Below, piece by piece: positions 1-11,500 of a DNA stretch of 64,000 nucleotides. Every line of letters starts with the position of its first letter. The stretch's first letter is position 1. A program made the position numbers and the translations under genes. This DNA comes from Arcuatula senhousia (Eukaryota > Mollusca > Bivalvia > Mytilida > Mytilidae), in NCBI GenBank assembly GCA_963971305.1, contig OZ020309.1:8487001-8551000 (forward strand), written 5' to 3'. The notes beneath the pieces are model-generated. The model was not told the origin of the DNA. It saw only the letters and a list, made by a program, of their open reading frames with translations, and ran no database searches.

Positions 1-1596
1 ACAGACAGGACAGTGCTGAAACGAGATTACTAGAGCCACCACCTTACCATGCCTGTGTATAGCATTTTTAAAAGGGGCAACTGTATCAAACCTTTTTTGT
101 CCAAATCTTGTGCTGGAATTTGATATTAGACGAAATGAATAGCAACTATTTGTATTCGTTTTATTAAGTTAATCAATTTGGCCAAATTTACCGTTTCACT
201 GCCTCTCAGTAGTTTCACTGTCTATGAATAAAATTAATATTTTCATTTGACTTCAACGAATAAGCATGTAAATTTCAATTCAAGTTTTACGCTGCTTATA
301 GATGAAAGTATGATCTAATTTAAAAGAAATAATTTGGTAAGTTGGATTTTCGGGGTTTGAAAATAAATAATATTGACGAAGCCCTATTATCAAATCATTT
401 ACTGTGAATCCATTTATTTTCGAGGGAACCATTTTTCGTGGTATGTTGAAAAATGATCAGTTCGTGGATTCTTAATTAACTGGTTCTGATGTCTGCAGAA
501 TACAGATCAATTATTAAATTTCACAGTTTTTGTTGGGTACAAATTTCATGGGTCGAAGCCACCCACGAAAATCACAAAAATTGGGATCCCACGAATAATA
601 ATGAAACCACGCTATACAAAATGAGCACACTTCATCATATGTAAAATACAATTTTTATGTATTTTTTTCTTTAAATTTGTCATTCTCATATTTAATACAA
701 TCTTGTATGGTAATCATGTGCAAAAATTATACTAAATTAATATTTATATGCAAGCTAAGTCTCTATTGGTTATTTATGAAAAAGAGGTATGTGTTTAAAT
801 TACCAGTATTCTTTAATTGATCATTTCAATATCCCTTTTATGTCTTCACAACCGTGTTGTATTTTGTGTTACTACCGCACCCTAAGATGGCAATCATAAA
901 GGCAGTTTTGGCGCGCCATAAAACTTGGTTTAACCCATCATTTCTTTTGAAATGCCTGTACCAAGTCAGGACCATCTTCAAATTTTCCCGGTTTGTCGTC
1001 CTTGTTTTGTCTCATCTCTTGAACATCGAGATTGATCCTCCAAGTTGGATAATTTTGTTATTACCTTGATTTATATGTCTATATGATTGTGATTGTATTG
1101 ATAACAATCCTGTATCTAGATTTTAAACCAAATATAAATTCTGGTCTGTTCTGTTCTGAGCATTATTTTGTATATTTGGGATAATATGGAAATTCCTCTT
1201 TGAGAGATTCTTCCGATGTTAACACGTGATTGTACGACTGTTTTATTACTTTGAGACTTTGTTGAATGCGTTTTTAATCAAATTTGTATCTAAATTAAGA
1301 TCTAGACTGGGGTTAGTAGAACAATTTTCCATGTTTCAGATGTATGCTCTTTATTTCTTTGATATGGCGTACTTAAATATGAGATTACCTCTCATATGTA
1401 CACTGCTAGTTTGATTCAAGTTATTTTTCGCTGGATTATTGTTCGCTAGCTTGAGTTTAGTGTTTTTAACCATTATCTAAATCCATGTTAATTTTGAAAC
1501 CTAAGGTTTAACTCGTAGTTTTGTCCTGAGCTTTATTTATTTGAATTTCGTTTGGTTTTAAACATTTTGAACATCTTTTGAAATTGTGGATTTCTA
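1..1596. other. Non-coding AT-rich sequence
   Basis: No supportable gene. The stretch at about 880-1000 (ATGGCAATCATAA ... GGTTTAACCCA) resembles another at about 37690-37800 (TGGTTTAACCCACCATTTT), so it is a dispersed repeat rather than a gene. The rest is AT-rich sequence without recognised content. Confidence 0.5.
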
Positions 1597-1602
1597 GTGC
1601 TG

Positions 1603-1643
1603 CTGATGAGGAATGAATTTCCGAAATGGCTATACAGGTCATA
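1603..1643 (+). ncRNA. Hammerhead-ribozyme-like core
   Basis: The order CTGATGA (1603-1609), stem II GGAA/TTCC (1610-1622), GAAA (1623-1626) matches the hammerhead catalytic core. Stem III can form as ATGGC (1626-1630) with GTCAT (1638-1642) around a 7-base loop, putting the cleavage position after A1643 in an NUH context. A convincing stem I is not visible next to the core, so activity is uncertain. Hammerheads are known in Penelope-like elements and retrozymes of animals, including bivalves. Confidence 0.45.
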
Positions 1644-2103
1644 AAAATTAATTGCAGTTGGAGTTTACATGTGTTATAGTCTCATGTTCATTTACTCCAT
1701 ATCCTTTTATAAATAATGCTTTCCGACAGTTTAATAAGAGTTATGGTTTTTTTTTAGACTCTAAATTGCTTAATTATAAATATTCACTTCGACTCTGCAT
1801 TTTTCTTTAGTTAAAAAATGATTATCCTTGTTCTGAAGAATATATTTCACCAGCTGGTCGGGTTGACTTCTCTTCCATTTTGTAACATTCTGTTGCAAAA
1901 TCCAGTAATACTATGCACATAGCTCCAAAGAGCTTGTTTGTCATAGGAGTAAACGAAATATAAACAACATGACTGTATAATTAATTGATAATGACCACGT
2001 TGTCTGGCTTTTTATAGAAACTAAGGGTAAGGGTGTAACGGTTTGAAGAAGGGGACATTCATCTAATTTTTAGGGGAAAATGGTAAAACAAAATTGACAA
2101 CAA

Positions 2104-2360
2104 GGATCCAGACAATAAATTTTATTACGCCTGACGTGCATTTCGTCTATCAAGACTCATCAGAGGCACTCTACCAAAAATATTGAAAATGCCAAACACT
2201 ATATGATCATGAAGAGCATAACCCCCCCCCCCCCCCAAAAAAAAAAACAAACTGGGGGACCAAATTATTACTAAGATGTTCAACCTATGTCTGGGGTAGG
2301 TAGAATTCCTTAGGGTTTAGACAGTTTTGAAATTTAAACGGATAATTTAAAGCTTTGATG
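2104..2360 (-). mobile_element. Short retroelement with hammerhead-like core (minus strand)
   Basis: The minus strand carries CTGATGA (2163-2157), stem II GTCT/AGAC with loop TGAT, GAAA (2144-2141), then a stem III ATGC/GCGT with a 7-base loop and GTA at the cleavage position (to 2126). Upstream words (GTCTAAACCCTAAGG, CCCCAGACAT) recur in a plus-strand relative at about 38690-38900, where the ribozyme core is internally deleted. A further relative with a broken core lies near 25509. A C15/A11 tract interrupts the copy. Stem I is weak. Confidence 0.5.
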
Positions 2361-3050
2361 TGTTCTCCAACACACAAATGTAGGTGCTAGAGCGGGAAAA
2401 AAGGAAAAGTGCCAGGAAACACATAGACAGGACAGTGTTTTAGTAGACAAAAAGGCAAAGTCATGTAGATGGTTGTACAATTTTTAGAAAATTTCTACAA
2501 AAAATAAAAAGACAGGAAGAAACAAAATATTCATAACCTCCTTAATATCAAATGGTCGTGCCCCTACCATCGATACTCTTGTGTAGGAAAAATATTTTTT
2601 CTACTTAGTATGAGTCTAAAACTGTATTATATACAATACATAAGAGGAAAGTGGGGAACAGGAAACTATACCTAACATGTAAAGGAAATGGACCATCGGA
2701 TAACAACCAATGTTCACTTGTTGACTACAAATGTGTCCCAACTTTGTTTATGTAATATTGCATCATTTATATATCAGTTTCCCTATTGGACATCTATACT
2801 TTATACAGTCGACAAGTTGGACCTAAACCTATGAAAAACATTAGCCATGATATCTAACACTTTGGCATGATAATGTTGCTACTTTCAAATGCTCATTAAC
2901 ATTATTAAGGCAAGGATGTATCTGTTGTTAGGGCTCGTCTTTTATGCAAAATTCTGCAGCTAATTGTTTTTTTGACATATTACTGGTTTTACCATGATCG
3001 TTCTAATGTAACAACAGCTCATCCTATTTTCAATGTGACAAGACCGCTTA
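2360..3050. other. Non-coding sequence, nothing recognised
   Basis: No ORF with family resemblance and no strong repeat structure could be supported here. Confidence 0.4.
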
Positions 3051-3055
3051 GTCAT

Positions 3056-3849
3056 TATGTCGCCTGCAACGTGTTGCAGAAGCGACATATAGGGGTTACT
3101 TTGGCACTATCCGTCGTCTTGCGTCCTGCGTCGTCGTCCTGCGTCGTCCTGCGGCGTCACAAAAATTTCCGTCGCAGTTTTCCAGGCAACTACATGCAAC
3201 AGCCTCTTGATATTTGGTATGTAGCTTCATTGCATAGTACTGTAAGGTGTAAAGCGATTATATGCCCGAAAAATAACTACTTCCTGTTTGACGAATACTT
3301 AATGTTTTATATATAATGGACATAGATGCCAAATTTTCGTCGCAGTTTTCCAGGCAACTACATGCCACTGCCTCTTGATATTTGGTATGTAGCTTTATTG
3401 CATAGTACTATAAGGTGTAAAGCGATTTTATGCCCGAAAAATAACGACTTCCTGTTTGACGAATACTTAATGTTTTATATATAATGGACATAGATGCCAA
3501 ATTTTCGTCGCAGTTTTCCAGGCAACTACATTCCACAGCCTCTTGATATTTGGTATGTAGCTTCATTGCATAGTACTATAAGGTGTAAAGCGATTTTATG
3601 CCCGAAAAATAAAGACTTCCTGTTTGACGAATACTTAACGTTTTATATATAATGGACATCGATGCCAAATTTTCGTCCCAGTTTTCCAGGCAACTACATG
3701 CCACAGCCTCTTGATATTTGGTATGTAGCTTCATTGCATAGTACTTTAAGGTGTGAGGAGATTTAATGCCCGAAAATTAACTGCTTCCTGTTTGGCGAAC
3801 AAATATAGATACGCAGGCGACATATGCCTTCCGGGGAAGGCTCCATCTA
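3056..3849 (+). repeat. Array of four 168-bp units with inverted ends
   Basis: Units beginning at GTCGCAGTTTTCCAGG lie at 3171, 3339, 3507 and 3675, exactly 168 bp apart, with only scattered differences. The array is flanked by TATGTCGCCTGC (3056-3067) and its inverse GCAGGCGACATA (3813-3824). The left end folds as a hairpin around CTGCAACGTGTTGCAG, followed by a CGTC-rich stretch; the right end has a CCTTCCGGGGAAGG palindrome. Because 168 is a multiple of 3, chance ORFs stay open. Confidence 0.7.
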
Positions 3850-4730
3850 GTTTTAATCTATCAATTGGTTTAAAAAAACCTTGTACCATTCTAACATGGT
3901 TTCCTTTTTACCTTGATGGTCAAGCCATTTGATGATAGGCTAAATCTATTATGGTATTTACTAAAATCTGCATCATATATAGTCTAAACTTTACTGGAAA
4001 CGTGATCTCATGAGGTATCTGTTAGTTTAAAACTAAGCCATGGTGCATTTTAGTCAGGTTTTACTATTTATTTGTAAGATTATCGTGGAAATAAATCAAT
4101 TGAAAAGTGTAATTCCTACACATCTAATAAAGACTCTGTGGTTTATGGACATTTTAAATGAGAAATGTGAATTCACGACAGGATTACAAACGCATACACC
4201 ATACATTGGGGTGTGGAAAATATGGGTCGTTCACATGACAAGAGCAACCCTAAATGTCTATATATTCTTAATATTTGCTCCAAAAAAGACCAAAAATATA
4301 TAAAGTGTGAAAATGGTTTTAAGGTCAAACGTCATGTCAGCCTAGTTATTTTAAATTGCACACCACATATTACTATAAAAGAGAGCTATATATGTCAAAT
4401 ATGAAGAAGCTGTGAATGTAGTTGGTCGGAAAACTTATGTGACGCCACAAGACAAGATGGTGCAAAAGTGACTCCTGTATGTCATTTTGGCGACATTTGA
4501 GGATCTAAGTCAATAGCAAAGTTAATGCGTGGAATTGAATAAATGCCCCATTACATGTTAACAGCTGCGTAGACCATACCCTAAAATATACCAAATAATA
4601 GGTATTATACTTTCAAGTAAACCAACTTCCAGTAACCCAAACAAAAAGCCTACGCTATCGTTGAAGGAAAGTAATGCCAGTTGCTTTTCGTCACAGAACA
4701 GACAAAATCTGCAAGCCTTGGTTCAGTTTA
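3850..4730. other. Non-coding sequence, nothing recognised
   Basis: AT-rich with only short ORFs lacking family resemblance. Confidence 0.4.
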
Positions 4731-4735
4731 AATCC

Positions 4736-5095
4736 CATAGTAAAATAATAAATAAGAAGCCTCTTGTGTTTCAATGTTCGTTTTGATTCAAAAGCAGCTG
4801 ATGAGAGGTTACTCCTTGAAATATTGATACATACAGCATAACCAAATTGACCGTTTTATAACCATTGTATTTGTATTTTGAAATCTCTTGGTCGGTGGTC
4901 CAAGGGTCCCCGGGGGTCATCACAAGCCTGGCATTCAGACTTAGTCTTGGGCCACTGCAAGACAACGAGCAGTGACCTCTGGTCATATTGAAGACTGCTG
5001 GCTGTTTTCCATTGTGATTTTTTAAATTGCCGTTTCTTTAATGTTGGTTGTGTCGCGTACACTTATTCCACATCTCTTTATCGTCTATTGTCATT
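4736..5095. repeat. Dispersed repeat fragments
   Basis: Two repeat words occur. AGCTGATGAGAGGTTACTCC ... ACAGCATAACC recurs in inverted form near 15460 and 29870. GGCTGTTTTCCATTGTG ... CGTACACTTATTCCAC recurs near 25890-25975 and 32480-32560, and inverted near 50390. They are dispersed repeats of unknown class. Confidence 0.5.
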
Positions 5096-5594
5096 TGAGC
5101 TTATAAAGGAAGAAAAAATGAAAGTAAACATCAAAATAAAGAATACAATCAGTATTAAATGACAGAAAAAAAAATAAAATAAAATACTAATGGACAAAGA
5201 AATGTTGCACATTTTAATATTCAAATACTATTTGAACATCACGAAAAAAGCTCTAAGTGTTGGGTACCCCTACATGGCCGATAGACGATTTAAGACGATG
5301 GAAGTCATATGAGGCTAACTTGAGTGGCAGATTAGCTAAATGTAATAATTTATAAGTTGTATTATAATTATTTTAAACATTTTAATCACAAATTAAAATA
5401 AAAGTAGAAGCAAATCTAAGTTCTTGTTCTGATGTTTTGCAATCTGACTATGATCTTTGAATAATATATCTGGGTAACTATAAAATTTCTATCACCCTTA
5501 AATTGTTGATAGCAGTAATTTGTGACTTGACATATAATCTACAATTAAAAGATTATGAGCTCGTACTCTGCAACGGACCAATTTAGTATTACTT
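5096..5594. other. 3' flank of NADSYN1
   Basis: AT-rich sequence following the NADSYN1 stop codon on the minus strand; presumably contains its 3' UTR. No clear AATAAA in a good position was seen. Confidence 0.4.
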
Positions 5595-8500
5595 TCAATC
5601 ATCAGTTTGTTGAACATGTATCACATCAGTTGGGTTGTCCATCTGGCCCTGATGGATGGGTTGAGTTGAAATAGTTGATTCCGTTGATCCACAGCTCTGT
5701 TGTGTCTGTAAAACATCGTCCTGTTTTACATCAGAAGAGTATTCCGTACTAGTGATTGCTGCGACACTTTGTTCACTCTGTGCCACAAAGCCTTGTTGAG
5801 TTTGGGCCATTATTTCCCCCTGTGCTGTATTGGCCTGCATGTCTGCTTCATTTCCAGCTGCTAATTCATTTTTGTTTGGGTTGGTTGTAGTAGAGTTTCT
5901 AGAAAAGGCTGATGTTTGTTCTGTCCCCTGGTTTACTCTCTCTTCAAAAACAAGCATTAGCTTCTCTGCCTAAAAAAAAACCAAAGCATGAATTGCTAAA
6001 GTCCGTGTAATATTTTAATTGATAACAATCAACTCAAAGACAAAGACAAACAAAGTATGTTAGGTTTCAAATCAGTATTTGAGCTTTAAATGGGATTTAT
6101 TTCTATGGGGGGATCTACACATCTGAATTGTGTATAGATTTGTAGATCTACATGTAGAAATTGCCTTATCTATAAAATTACAGATCTTATTTCCAACTTT
6201 TATAAATCTTCATACTAAATTCCCTCACAAGTAAATCTTCATTTATGAGGTGGATTAGCTGTAAATCTACATATTTAATTTGACGTACCTGTAAATCTAC
6301 TTATGAAAATTGCCTTAACTTTAAATCTACTTATCTAAATTGCTTAACCTGAAACTTTAGTTTTCTAAATTACCTTTACCTGTAAAGCTACGTATCTAAA
6401 TATTGAACACACCTAAATATTGAGTTACCTGTATACCTTCACATATAAATATTGAGTTACCTGTATACCTACACATCTAAATATTGAGTTACCTGCATAT
6501 CTACACATCTAAATTGCCAAGACTATTTAGAGAAACAGTCGATGGTCAAATCTGTTGTCTTCTGGACTGTATTTATATTGATATACCTGAAAATCTACTT
6601 GTCTAAATTACCTTACCTGTATTCTACATATCTAAATACTGAGTTACCTGTATATCTACATATCTAAATACTGAGTTACCTGTCTTCTACATATCTAAAT
6701 AATGAGTTACCTGTATTCTACATATCTTAATACTGAGTTACCTGTATATCTACATATCTAAATACTGAGTTACCTGTATATCTACATATCTAAATACTGA
6801 GTAACCTGTATTCTACATATCTAAATATTAAGTTTCCTGTAAATCTACATATCTAAATATTGAGTTACCTGTAAATCTACATATCCAAATAAATAATTAC
6901 CTGTATATCTACAAATCTAAATTGCCAAGACCAATTAACATTGTAGAGAAACTGTCGGTGGTCAAATCGGTTGTCTTCTGGACTATATGCATCCAGGTGG
7001 TAAGCAGGCGTCACCGCTGTCATTTTGTGTCGATTAATGGCATAGCAACGAAAGAAGAACTTTACCTTTTCAGCAATCTATTGATTTACATAAAAAGATT
7101 ACAAAAGTCATTCTTTTTCCCTTATTTAATTCTTATAATCCTTAAAATAAAACTAAACGTATTGTATATTCTTCGTTCTTTTTTCAGAAGCGTAAAGTAA
7201 ATCAAAGAAATTAGGTATAAAATGTACGACTGTAGCCAGCAGTCACTACAATTGTAAACACATAAATCAACATCATATATAAAAATATAAGAATAATAAA
7301 TGAATAATAATCAATGTCTAGAAATGTAATTAAACACACTAATGTGTTATAAATTGAATAATATATATAAATAATTGTGGCAATATTTCGAAATCACAAG
7401 ATTTCTTCATCAGGCCATAGATTGGAATTTTTTTAGTCAGAATACGTCTTTTAAAACAAACTTTGAGCATATGCTCCTATTGGAATGTAGCACTAAAACA
7501 CACACGTGCTCAAAGTTTGTTTTAAAAGACGTATTCTGACTAAAAAAATTCCAATCTATGGCCTGATGAAGAAATCTTGTGATTTCGAAATATTGCCACA
7601 ATTATTTATATATATTATTCAATTTATAACACATTAGTGTGTTTAATTACATTTCTAGACATTGATTATTATTCACTTTGTAATTGTATCTGTTTTTTGT
7701 AAACAGATCCACACTTAATTAGTTTGAATGTTTTGTGCTATTTTTAGACACAATAATAAATGAATAAATATAGTAACATGTGAGAGGCAGTCATCTGCTG
7801 GAAAACGACTGATAATGTATAATTTTCTGCTGAATAAACTATCTGTTCATTTAACAATTTTTGGTTTGTAAAATTACTCTCACCATCATATCGGTTCATT
7901 TGTGGACGGTACTTTTGAAATACAAGTACTCAGCTTAACAATACAATCTCGATTATTAAGTACTACTTTTTCTAAGAATCAGTCAGATACCATTAATAGG
8001 GTGGCAAATCGATAATAAATACACAAAAAATTTCAACAGAATCAGGTAATGCAACCCCAGTAATCTTTGTTTTTACCACTAAATTTTTCACTCTATCTTG
8101 GGTTTAGGAGATATTACCGGTCAACATTTAGTTACATTGTATAGTGAAAAGTACGGGAAATTTTCCCGCCATATTTTTTTCCTATATAACCAGTCAAAAA
8201 ATATCTAGGCACCAAATACATTTTAAGATGTAAAAAATGCATTGGGTTTGTTTTTATGGTGAAATGAATGAATCTATACCCCAAAATCTGAAATTGGAAA
8301 TTATCGATGTGCCACCCCCTGCCTGATCCTTATGTGGAATAGTACTTAACAGATCGATCTCTGAATCGACGACATGATTCGCTTTAATAAACGGTTAAAC
8401 CGATTTATTAAAAAACATTCTACATCTAAATGTATTTATATACACATGAGAAATTGCATATGTTATAAAACATAATAAGTTTGTGGGTTTTGCATTGGCA

Positions 8501-11500
8501 ATTCATTTAAAATATTTTTTCCCATTTTTTTTCAAAAACATACGTTGGTCAAATCAAAACATAAAACATACGATATAAACATATATTTTTAAACCATGTA
8601 AACGTTTGTTTACAACATAGGAATTAAATATATGATAATCTTGATTATAAGAGGTATCTGTAATCTCAGGATTTTTTTTTTATATATATTTTTTAATAAG
8701 ATACTTAATATATTATAGGCCATATATCATGTTTGTATCAATCATCCTGCTCAGGTAAAAAATTTTCCTTCAATATGGGAATGAGATTACAGAACATACT
8801 GCAAGCACCACAGTAGCTACGATTTCTTACCTGTACAGGTGAGAACTTGTCCCTCCATATGGGAATCAGTTTACAGAACATACTATACGGACCACAATAA
8901 CTCTGTTTTCTTAGTCTGCCGTACAATGACAATTCATCATATGACATTCCTAGATCTCCCTAAAAGACAGATTAAGAGATTAAGGACCTATCATAAGACA
9001 TTCATTTCACTTAAAAGAGTAAAAAATATAGAGGTAAATGTGACATTTCCATGCCTTTCTGCTCATATACATCTTATGCAAGACTAAAAGAGCATTTATA
9101 AAATGTCAATTTTTTTTATATTAAACAGATATCAAATGTCGTGAAAAAAGTCATTGACATTGATTACATATTTTGCACACACAAATAATCAACAAAAACC
9201 GACACCTGGACAAAAAGATAGGAAATCTATGCGCGGAGTTTTTTTTTGACTACCCAGCAATGCAGTTGGATAACCATAGATTTTGTGTCAATCTTGTTGA
9301 TTTCAACTTGGGTAAAAATGTGTTCAACCATTCATACTGTAAACGTATTTATTTTCGCGGGTACTTTATTTCACGAATTTCGCTCATTATTCTTTTCATT
9401 TCATACAATTTATTTCATACAGGGGTATTCAATTTCACAATAAATGATTAACCGCGAAATCCGTGAAAATAAATACCTCGCGAAAATATGTACGTACATA
9501 CAGTATTTGTTATAGTTGCAATTGCAAATTCATATTTATTTTTGACTACCCAGCAATGAAGTTGGACCATCATGGCTTTGGTGTCAATCTAGTTGCTTTC
9601 AACTTGGGTAAAATGTGTTCAACCATACATACTGTAAACGTGCGGGTACTTAATAATTAAGTATATAATATAATTAATTTCAAGAATTTCGCTCATTATT
9701 CATTCATTTCATGCAATTTATTTCTTTCAAGGGTATTCAATTTCGCGAAAAATGCTTGACCGCGAAGTCCGTGAAAATGTATACCTCGCAAAAATAAGTA
9801 CGTATATACAGTATTTGTTATAAATGCAATTGCTAATTCCTATTTATCAGCCTAACTCACCTCATCTGTTTGTGCTAGCTGGTCCCCCACTAATGGCTCT
9901 AACTTACCTCATCTGTTTGTGCTAGCTGGTCATCAACTAATGGTTACAACTCACCTCATCTGTTTGTGCTAGCTGGTCATCAACTAATGGTTACAACTCA
10001 CCTCATCTGTTTGTGCTAGCTGGTCATCCACTAATGGTTACAACTCACCTCATCTGTTTGTGCTAGCTGGTCATCCACTAATGGTTCTAACTCACCTCAT
10101 CCGTTTGTGCTAGCTGGCCATCCACTAATGGTTCTAACTCACCTCATCTGTTTGTGCTAGCTGGTCATCTACTAATGGCTCTAACTCACCTCATCCGTTT
10201 GTGATAGCTGGTCATCCACTAATGGTTCTAACTTACCTCATCTGTTTGTACTAGCTGGTCATCCACTTATGGTTTTAACTCACCTCATCTGTTTGTACTA
10301 GCTGGTCATCCACTGATGGCTCTAACTCACCTCATCTGTTTGTGCTAGCTGGTCACCCACTAATGGTTCTAACTCACCTCATCTGTTTGTACTAGCTGGG
10401 CATCCACTAATGGATCTAACTCACCTCATCTGTTTGTGCTAGCTGGTCACCCACTAATGGTTCTAACTCACCTCATCTGTTTGTACTAGCTGGTCATCCA
10501 TTGATGGTTCTATCTCAGCTCATCTGTTTGTGCTAGCTGGTCATCCATTGATGGTTCTAACTCAGCTCATCTGTTTGTGCTAGCTGGTCATCCACTAATG
10601 GTTCTAAATAACTTCATCTGTTTGAACTAGCTGGTCATCCACTAACGGTTCTAACTCACCTTATCTGTTTGTGCTAGCTGGTCATCCATTGATGGTTCTA
10701 ACTCAGCTCATCTGTTTGTGCTAGCTGGTCATCCACTAATGGTTCTAACTCACCTCATCTGTTTGTGCTTGCTGGTCATCCACTAATGGTTCTAACTCAC
10801 CTCATCTGTTTGTGCTAGCTGGTCATCCACTATTGGTTCTAACTCACCTCATCTGTTTGTGCTAGCTGGTCATCCACTAATGGTTCTAACTCACCGCATC
10901 TGTTTGTGCTAGCTGGTCATCAACTAATGGTTACAACTCACCTCATCCGTTTGTGCTAGCTGGTCATCCACTAATGGTTCTAACTCACCTCATCTGTTTG
11001 TGCTAGCTGGTCATCCACTAATGGTTCTAACTCAGCGGATGGTGGAGCTTTAAATATCCTAAAAAGACATTTTATGCATTTATGACATGTCTATGAAGAT
11101 AAAGATCACTTCTCTGTAAAGACCAAAACCATTCAATTGAGGTGTGGAACATTATGTCTCAAATTTGACAGAGGGTCGAAAATGGCCACTTTGGTTGCCA
11201 TGGCAAAAGTTAATAAATTATTGTTATTTTTGTGATTTATTGGTCAAGAATAACCTATAAAATGAAAATCGAACAAATCTTAGACATATCGTGGCAAAGT
11301 AGCAGGCATACCAATGGGGCATCCGAATGTAAAAGTCCGAAAGGGCAGAGACAAAACCAGTAAACACCAACAAAGACAGGAAGAAGAAACAAGGAAACAC
11401 GGAAACACAAAAAACTACTGAATATCAATTTACAATGCGAACTCTAGTTATAAAGAGAGTAAACTCAGGTGCTCCGCAAGAGTAAACTGTTCCTGCCTGC

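Noticed and set aside
2972..3316. 114-codon ORF
   Set aside because: Covers the left end of the 168-bp repeat array; no protein resemblance.
4795..4850. CTGATGAGAGGTTACTC motif as a hammerhead ribozyme (also inverted near 15470 and 29890)
   Set aside because: Extra bases separate stem II from the GAAA, and copies do not preserve the core; treated as a plain dispersed repeat.
8740..8830. Extra NADSYN1 exon
   Set aside because: Duplicate of exon 17 without acceptor or donor; including it would break the join to exon 18.
9861..11035. CRISPR-like regular array
   Set aside because: The whole 47-bp unit is repeated with no unique spacers, it derives from an exon-intron junction, and the context is eukaryotic.
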